NCBI GenBank assembly: GCA_946478675.1
Contig: CAMLEF010000141.1
Span: 1-10,577, forward strand
Source of the DNA: an uncultured Flavobacteriales bacterium
GTDB lineage: Bacteria; Bacteroidota; Bacteroidia; Palsa-965
Length of the DNA: 10,577 nucleotides
Direction of reading: 5' to 3'
Of this stretch, positions 5,766 to 10,577 are shown piece by piece. The notes under the pieces are model-generated. The model saw only the letters and a program-made list of their open reading frames with translations. It was not told the origin of the DNA and searched no databases. The position numbers and the translations under genes are program-made. Each line of letters begins with the position of its first letter. Position 1 is the stretch's first letter.

Positions 5766-6383
5766 ATGCGCCGGCTACTCCCTTTCCTGCTTTCCCTCTG
5801 CGTTCTTGCTTCGTGCACGGACGAACCGAAATCCAAAACCGGAACCGACACCCTGAAGCCGGGCAATGACACAACGGCCGTTCGCGATTCGGTGAATGAC
5901 ACGACAGCGACGAACAACACGCCGAAATACGATTGCTCCGTTTTGCGTCGCCGCATTCCCGATGAAAAACAGGAAGCCGCCATCCAGCGCGATTTGAACG
6001 AGCTGCGCCACTGCGGCATCGACAGCTTCGATTTTCTCTACATCGTTCCGAATTTATTTCCCGGCTACGTCAGCGAAAACCACATCCAGGGCCGCGATAC
6101 GGTGACGTACGGCGACTTCCTGAAGCACCTCAACGAATTCCGCAACACCACTGCTTACGCGCAACTTCACGATCGCGTCAGCACACTCGACAGCCTGCGC
6201 AGCGTTCCCTACGAGCCGAAAAAGCTTTACACGATGAAACCCGTGCTCGGCCGTCTCGGCTTCAGCGAACCCGAATGGGAAATGTTCCAGGGTTTCGCGC
6301 GCACCTACCCGCTCCCGAAAAAACAAATCTTCACCTGGGGCGACCTCCTCGACGCGTTCGAGAAATACAATTCTTCGCACTGA
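5766..6383 (+). CDS. Putative surface lipoprotein of unknown function
   Basis: A 205-residue lipoprotein I cannot assign to a family. MRRLLPFLLSLCVLASC gives a good lipobox (Leu-Ala-Ser-Cys, Cys17). The residues after Cys are TDEPK; acidic residues at this spot are reminiscent of the Bacteroidota export signal that sends lipoproteins to the cell surface, so surface exposure is possible but inferred. Residues 21-55 form a Thr/Asp/Asn-rich linker in which NDTTA occurs twice. The folded part (about 60-205) is helix-rich and charged, with patches DFLYIVPNLFPGY and EPEWEMFQGFARTYPLPKK, and ends in DLLDAFEKYNSSH. ATG 5766 was preferred to ATG 5745 because the signal peptide starts there and the -7 box lies between them. 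The next lipoprotein gene begins 2 bases after the stop, so they share a transcript. Confidence 0.82.
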   Translation: MRRLLPFLLSLCVLASCTDEPKSKTGTDTLKPGNDTTAVRDSVNDTTATNNTPKYDCSVLRRRIPDEKQEAAIQRDLNELRHCGIDSFDFLYIVPNLFPGYVSENHIQGRDTVTYGDFLKHLNEFRNTTAYAQLHDRVSTLDSLRSVPYEPKKLYTMKPVLGRLGFSEPEWEMFQGFARTYPLPKKQIFTWGDLLDAFEKYNSSH

Positions 6384-6385
6384 TC

Positions 6386-7648
6386 ATGTCACGATTTCTA
6401 TTCCTGCTGCTTCTTCCCTTCGCGCTGCTGTCGTGCAGCGGCAACGGCCCCGCCCAACAGAACACGAACGAATCCGATCCGTTCCGCGAAAAAGTGCTGC
6501 GCCTGCAACATTCGGGCTTCCTGAAAAAATTCTCCGCACGCGAGCTCGATTCGCTCATCCCGATCTACAAAAAAGATTCGCTGAACGGATTGAAAGAGAT
6601 GCTCGTGAAAAGCGGCGACATCTTCACGATCGACATCACGCTCGGCAATCTTGCACCGCACGAGAAGTATGCGCAGATGTGCAAAGAAGTCGAGACGCAC
6701 GTACCTGAGCTCGCTTCCGAATCGGTTGCTTTCGATTATCTCCCGGAAGATCCCGGCGACAAAGACACCGGCTGGGTGCTGATGACGATGCGCACCAAAG
6801 ACCAGGTGTACCGCAACAAGCTTTATTTCATGAAGAACTACCCGATCGATGAAACGTTCGGTGAGATCTACAACACGCGCTTGTCGGCGGAGAACAAAGA
6901 TTTCCGTTTGTATCTCGTCACTTTCATCTGCACCGAATGCACCGATCCGATGAACGATTCTAAAATCAAAACGGATTTTCAGCGTGTCGGCTTGTTCCGC
7001 ATGAACAAGGCGCAGGCGGATTCGCTGCAGCAAATGGAAGGCCTGGCGCTCGAGCCGGAAGATGAATTTGCGCTGCTCACGCCGGCAGCGAAAGTGGCGT
7101 TCATCAAAAAATTCGAAACGAGCGGCATCCTGATGAAAAAAGACAGCAGCTGGTATCCGTACAGCCGCGAGAACATTTACAACAACACGGTGTACGGCGA
7201 AGAGCACTTTTACAATTTCCTCGATTCGGTTTTCTTCACCGCCAATTTCGATACGGTGAACCCGTACAATCCGTACGAAGACGTGCTGCACGGCCTTGCA
7301 AAAATTTCCCGCGGCAACTTCCATCCTTCCGGCATTTCCGACGAGATCATCAATCAAACCGTGCGCACTGTGCGCTTTACGCTGAACGGGAAAGTGTACG
7401 AAGCCGATTACGAAGAGCATCCCGGCATTCTGGATCCGTCGGTCATCGATAACGTGAACGCTGCGCTGGCGGAGCAAAAAATTCCCGGTGCGTTTTATTC
7501 CGTATACACGCGCGGCAGCATCTGCCTGGTCGTTTACCTGCCGGATGAAAGCGTCGAAAAAGCAAAAGCTTCGGGACTGTTCAGCGAATTCCAGAAAGGC
7601 GCTTCGCAGGTGCTGAAGGATATGTATTCGCATTCACCGGCGATGTAA
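6386..7648 (+). CDS. Putative 420-residue lipoprotein of unknown function, possibly internally duplicated
   Basis: A 420-residue lipoprotein not recognised as a known family. The signal MSRFLFLLLLPFALLSC fixes the start at ATG 6386 and the acylated residue at Cys17; the in-frame codons before 6386 lie inside the previous gene. The mature part may have two related halves. FLKKF near residue 45 and FIKKF near 239 each open a half. Each half later has a VYxxxxY segment (141-147 and 337-342 region), followed by an Asn-containing helix and a strand ending in an aliphatic patch (RLYLVTF; CLVVYLP). This is visual comparison only. CTEC at 182-185 is a Cys pair in the first half without an equivalent in the second. 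It is separated by 2 bases from the upstream lipoprotein gene and by 40 bases from the ankyrin/zinc-ribbon gene, so the three likely work in one envelope process. Confidence 0.8.
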   Translation: MSRFLFLLLLPFALLSCSGNGPAQQNTNESDPFREKVLRLQHSGFLKKFSARELDSLIPIYKKDSLNGLKEMLVKSGDIFTIDITLGNLAPHEKYAQMCKEVETHVPELASESVAFDYLPEDPGDKDTGWVLMTMRTKDQVYRNKLYFMKNYPIDETFGEIYNTRLSAENKDFRLYLVTFICTECTDPMNDSKIKTDFQRVGLFRMNKAQADSLQQMEGLALEPEDEFALLTPAAKVAFIKKFETSGILMKKDSSWYPYSRENIYNNTVYGEEHFYNFLDSVFFTANFDTVNPYNPYEDVLHGLAKISRGNFHPSGISDEIINQTVRTVRFTLNGKVYEADYEEHPGILDPSVIDNVNAALAEQKIPGAFYSVYTRGSICLVVYLPDESVEKAKASGLFSEFQKGASQVLKDMYSHSPAM

Positions 7649-7688
7649 TTATGCTAATCAGGAAGCGTAACAGTAAAAAGCATTGAAC

Positions 7689-9506
7689 ATGAAACGCTGC
7701 TTCTTTTCTTTTGCCTTCCTGCTTTTTGTTTTGTCGCTCAGCGCCCGCACCCGCGAAGAAGCGCAACAACAACTCGCCGCGCAACAGGAATATTTCGATC
7801 TCAGCAATTCCGAAAATAAACGCATCACTGCTTCCTGCATCGTGCATGCCGCTTCTGAAAACGATGTCGAGCTCGTACAACTTTATCTCGATGCAGGAAC
7901 ACCGGTGAACCTGAAGAATAAATACGGCCTCACCGCGCTCATCGTAGCAGCGCAGCATCATTTCTCACCGCTCGTCAACCTGCTGCTTTCGAAAGACGCC
8001 GATCCGAATACAGCCGACAACGGCGGAAGAACGCCTTTGCATGAAGCGCTCGATCTTCCCTATTATTTTACGATGAGCGACTTCACGCAGCCGTACACAT
8101 ATGACGTCTCCACGAAGACCATTGCACAGTACCTGCTCAATAAAAATGCGAACGTCAATGCGCCCGACAATTCCGGTGTGACGCCGCTGATGATCGCCGC
8201 AAAATCCGGCAACGCGGAGGTGATCGCTTTGCTGGTGCGACATGGCGGCGATGCTTCCCTGCTGGATGCAGAAGGCAAAAACGCGTTCGGCTACGCGCAG
8301 GGAAAACCGGCTATCTCCGCACTGATGCAGGCAAAGCTCAGCGCTTCGCAACGCGCGCAACTCATCGCGTGGAAATTCTCGCGGTGGTCGGGTGCAATCG
8401 CTTTGCTGCTGATGCTCGTCGCATTCTTCCTCGCACGCAGCGCACGCAAAGGACGCATGGCGAAACAAGCCGTCTCATTTGCTGCCGACAATAAAAAACT
8501 TCCGCGCCTGCTGCCGTTGAAATGCGAAAGCTGCGGCAGCGGTCTCGCGATCAAACCCGGCGCAAAAAATTGTCCCGTCTGCAACGCCGCCATTAACGTC
8601 CCTTCCGATTATGAAGCGACGCTCGAATTGCGGGAGCAGGCCGCACGCCGTTTGTACAAAGCCGAACGCGCCTGCCGGAAAGCTTCGTTCCTCTCGGCAG
8701 GAGCACTGCGCGCGATCATCTGGCTGCTGGCGTTCCTGTTGCCGGCCATCACCATCTTCGGATATGCAGGCACGCTCGGACAAATGATGTACGGCTTTGA
8801 AGAAGGCTGGTGGATTTTCCGCATGGGAACGAAACCCGACATCTGGATCTTCTGGACGCTGCTCGGAAGTGTCGTCGCCGGCGCAGGACTTTTTTACTAC
8901 GCGTCTTTCCTCGGAAAAGTACACCGCTCGATTCCCGTGCTGCCGCGTCTCGGGAAATCCGCAGGCAAAGCGGAACTTTCCTCCTGCAGCAATTGCGGCG
9001 GAACCGTCAGCTTCGAAGCGGGATCGATGGTGGCTGCGTGCAACTACTGCGGATCGGAAACCTTGCGCACCGACGTCATGCGCGACAATCGTGCGATCGC
9101 TGCGAAAGAATCGGGCGCTGCCGGAAATTCACTGAGCGTGGCGATGCAACGACTCACGCAGCTGCAACAGCAAACCTGGGGCGCGCTGCAACGTCCGCTG
9201 TGGGGATTGGTGGCGCTGCTCGCCGCTACGTCACTCTGGGCGATCTGGGGATTTTTGCAATTCGATGCGCTGCTGTCGATCGGCTGGTTCGCGATGATTC
9301 CCGCGATGCTGTTCCTCGCGTATGCGTTCGGCAAATCGTTCCGGATGAATTTCTGGCTGCAGGCGCTGCTGCTCTGCGGCGCAATGGCATTCTTCGCGTG
9401 GGCGGCGCTGCTCGCGGGATTGGTGGGTGCGGCAGTCGGCATCATCGTGCTTTCCGTGCTGCTGCCGGTGATGCTCATCTTCCTGAAAGTTTTCTCAGAG
9501 AAGTAG
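7689..9506 (+). CDS. Ankyrin-repeat polytopic membrane protein with two zinc ribbons
   Basis: A 605-residue protein of unusual build. After a signal-like N-terminus (MKRCFFSFAFLLFVLSLS) come four or so ankyrin repeats (about 45-215), shown by GLTALIVAAQHHFSPLVNLLL (80-100), GGRTPLHEAL (112-121) and SGVTPLMIAAKSGNAEVIALL (162-182), with an insertion of about 17 residues in the third. Helix 1 (235-249) is followed by a basic stretch, ARSARKGRMAK, so the ankyrin part should be periplasmic. Zinc ribbon 1 uses Cys279, Cys282, Cys295 and Cys298. Helices 2 and 3 (340-360, 386-405) form a hairpin. Zinc ribbon 2 uses Cys433, Cys436, Cys451 and Cys454. Helices 4-7 fill about 505-600. Both ribbons are predicted in the cytoplasm. 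ATG 7689 is used because it starts the signal. Function is unknown; a structural or signalling role across the membrane is an inference. Confidence 0.85.
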   Translation: MKRCFFSFAFLLFVLSLSARTREEAQQQLAAQQEYFDLSNSENKRITASCIVHAASENDVELVQLYLDAGTPVNLKNKYGLTALIVAAQHHFSPLVNLLLSKDADPNTADNGGRTPLHEALDLPYYFTMSDFTQPYTYDVSTKTIAQYLLNKNANVNAPDNSGVTPLMIAAKSGNAEVIALLVRHGGDASLLDAEGKNAFGYAQGKPAISALMQAKLSASQRAQLIAWKFSRWSGAIALLLMLVAFFLARSARKGRMAKQAVSFAADNKKLPRLLPLKCESCGSGLAIKPGAKNCPVCNAAINVPSDYEATLELREQAARRLYKAERACRKASFLSAGALRAIIWLLAFLLPAITIFGYAGTLGQMMYGFEEGWWIFRMGTKPDIWIFWTLLGSVVAGAGLFYYASFLGKVHRSIPVLPRLGKSAGKAELSSCSNCGGTVSFEAGSMVAACNYCGSETLRTDVMRDNRAIAAKESGAAGNSLSVAMQRLTQLQQQTWGALQRPLWGLVALLAATSLWAIWGFLQFDALLSIGWFAMIPAMLFLAYAFGKSFRMNFWLQALLLCGAMAFFAWAALLAGLVGAAVGIIVLSVLLPVMLIFLKVFSEK

Positions 9507-9534
9507 GCGCAAACTTACCGCAGCGTTTTTTTCA

Positions 9535-9548
9535 TTGACATCCGTCAA
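9535..9548. repeat. Small inverted repeat TTGAC/GTCAA
   Basis: TTGAC (9535-9539) and GTCAA (9544-9548) flank ATCC in the gap between the ankyrin gene and the CLC gene, just after a run of seven T (9526-9532). The stem lies after the T-run, so it does not form an intrinsic terminator on the plus strand. It may be chance. Confidence 0.25.
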
Positions 9549-9602
9549 CGTTTCCTCTGTTTATTTCAGAAAATTTATCGCGGATCGTCGTCATTGAAAA
9601 AT

Positions 9603-9629
9603 CACGAAGACGATTCGTGTCTACTTTTG
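9603..9629 (+). promoter_or_regulatory. CLC gene promoter box with adjacent inverted repeat
   Basis: TACTTTTG (9622-9629) matches TAnnTTTG exactly, 31 bases before ATG 9661. Immediately upstream CACGAA (9603-9608) and TTCGTG (9614-9619) form an inverted repeat with a 5-base centre, sitting between the expected -33 and -7 positions, where a repressor or activator could bind. No TTG occurs at 17-23 bases; the nearest is 25 bases upstream (9594-9596). Promoter call moderate, operator call speculative. Confidence 0.4.
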
Positions 9630-9660
9630 CACGCGCCCCTTTTTCATTGTCCCGCTCAAA

Positions 9661-10506
9661 ATGGAAAAGACAAATATTCTCAATAACGGCATCCCGGTTT
9701 CTGTTTCGATGAACCCGCTCCTGGAAGCCGAACGTTTCCAGCCGCGTGTGCAGCCGGATAAAAAACGTATTCTCTACATCTCGCTGCTCGCCGTAGTCAC
9801 CGCTGCTGTCGTAGCGCTCATCGCGCGCTTTCTCGTCTATCTCATTTCTTTCTTCACGAACATTTCCTTCTTCGGAAAATTTACGATCGAAGAAAGCAGT
9901 CCCGCGCACCATCACCTCGGGCCGCTCGTTATCATTGTTCCGGTCATCGGCGGCATCATCGTCGGGCTCATGGCGTATTACGGCTCGCGCGCCATCCGCG
10001 GGCACGGCATTCCCGAAGCGATGGAGCAAATTCTCACGAACAAAAGCCGCATCAAACCTTCGATCACGTATCTCAAGCCACTGTCTGCTGCGATCTCCAT
10101 CGGCACCGGCGGACCTTTCGGCGCAGAAGGACCGATCATCGCTACCGGCGGCGCGCTCGGCTCTACGTTAGGACAATTGCTCAGCATCACGCACAACGAA
10201 CGCAAAGTGCTGCTTGCTGCAGGCGCCACCGCGGGCATGTCGGCGATCTTCAACAGCCCGATCGCCGCCACGTTCCTCGCGATCGAATTGCTGCTGTTCG
10301 AATTTTCTCCGCGCTCAATCATCCCGGTGATCCTCGCGTGCATCACGGGCGCAGCAGGACATCATTTGCTTTTCGGCAACGGGCCGGTGTTTGAAATGGC
10401 AGCGCCCGGCGAGTTCTCCGGCGTAGCAACGCTCACCTATCTCGGCATCGGGCTGCTGCTCGGCGTGCTGGCGGCAGGAATCACGAAGCTCGTTTATTTC
10501 ATCTAA
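9661..10506 (+). CDS. CLC-type chloride channel / Cl-/H+ antiporter, N-terminal part
   Basis: The open frame gives 281 residues of a CLC family anion channel or exchanger, an inner-membrane homodimer in which each subunit has its own pore. After a hydrophilic N-terminus of about 35 residues come the expected helices and two of the three selectivity motifs: GHGIPE (114-119, equivalent to GSGIP) and GAEGP (154-158), with Glu156 matching the gating glutamate Glu148 of E. coli ClcA. FNSPIAATFLAIEL (197-210) is the next conserved helix; Leu210 stands where ClcA has its inner proton glutamate Glu203. The third motif, GxFxP, and the end of the pore domain are absent because TAA stops the frame at 10504. 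Families are usually 400-600 residues. The sequence after the stop continues the protein, so this is an interrupted gene, not a short variant. Confidence 0.87.
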   Translation: MEKTNILNNGIPVSVSMNPLLEAERFQPRVQPDKKRILYISLLAVVTAAVVALIARFLVYLISFFTNISFFGKFTIEESSPAHHHLGPLVIIVPVIGGIIVGLMAYYGSRAIRGHGIPEAMEQILTNKSRIKPSITYLKPLSAAISIGTGGPFGAEGPIIATGGALGSTLGQLLSITHNERKVLLAAGATAGMSAIFNSPIAATFLAIELLLFEFSPRSIIPVILACITGAAGHHLLFGNGPVFEMAAPGEFSGVATLTYLGIGLLLGVLAAGITKLVYFI

Positions 10507-10577
10507 GACGCAGTTGAAAGATAGCCGGTACACTGGATGTGCTGGCCGGCCATCGGTCGACTTGCCGTCGGCGTTAC
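10507..10577 (+). pseudogene. In-frame continuation of the CLC gene after two stop codons
   Basis: In the same frame as the CLC gene the bases after TAA (10504-10506) read DAVER, then TAG (10522-10524), then PVHWMCWPAIGRLAVGV to the window edge. This resembles the CLC segment usually reading roughly E-D-x-x-E-K-x-P-x-H-W-M-W-W-P-A-I-G-G-L-x-V-G. GAA to TAA, TTG to TAG, TGG to TGC and GGA to CGA would each be single changes. The frame is kept, so these are substitutions, clustered in about 60 bases at the end of the window. Sequence error at a contig end or recent gene decay both fit. Confidence 0.7.

Noticed and set aside
9507..9535. T-run at 9526-9532 after the ankyrin gene as an intrinsic terminator
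   Set aside because: Only a three-base CGC/GCG pairing precedes it; no stable stem is available.
607..10524. Recoding of stop codons as an explanation for the interrupted genes
   Set aside because: The interrupting codons are TAG (hydrolase), TAA and TAG (CLC) and would stand for different amino acids (Tyr, Glu, Leu), while TAG and TAA also serve as ordinary stops in the same window.

Overview
The window looks like chromosomal DNA from a GC-rich member of the Bacteroidota. The evidence is the adjacent set metal-dependent hydrolase, parA, parB and a DUF5683 membrane protein, several short lipoproteins, and TAnnTTTG-like -7 promoter elements lying a few bases before start codons. I infer phylum level only. 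All complete genes lie on the plus strand; the one exception is a partial FMN reductase gene leaving the left edge on the minus strand. No rRNA, tRNA, CRISPR array, transposase or integrase is visible.

Left part (1-3108): a partial NAD(P)H-dependent FMN reductase (minus strand) diverges from an UlaG-like metallo-beta-lactamase-fold hydrolase, which is intact apart from one in-frame TAG at codon 44. The chromosome-partitioning genes parA and parB follow. They are separated by 127 bases holding four successive hairpins, and the pair ends in a strong Rho-independent terminator.

Middle part (3191-5663): a DUF5683 membrane protein gene overlaps an uncharacterised lipoprotein gene by four bases (ATGA). 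Next come a small two-helix membrane protein and a YfiT/BstA-type DinB-fold thiol transferase. The transferase gene is flanked by two direct copies of a 45-52 base intergenic repeat built from 10-base CTTAAGTG-like units.

Right part (5766-10577): two lipoprotein genes 2 bases apart and, 40 bases later, a 605-residue protein that joins exported ankyrin repeats to seven membrane segments and two cytoplasmic four-cysteine zinc ribbons. These three probably form one transcription unit of unknown function. The window ends in a CLC-type chloride channel/transporter. Its frame is closed by TAA at 10504, yet the bases after it still encode recognisable CLC sequence in the same frame, with a second stop, so the gene is either decayed or affected by sequence errors at the end.

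The items most worth a second look are the ankyrin/zinc-ribbon membrane protein and its lipoprotein partners, the hairpin cluster between parA and parB, the repeat pair around the thiol transferase, and the nonsense codons in two otherwise conserved genes. I saw no clear defence system or mobile element.
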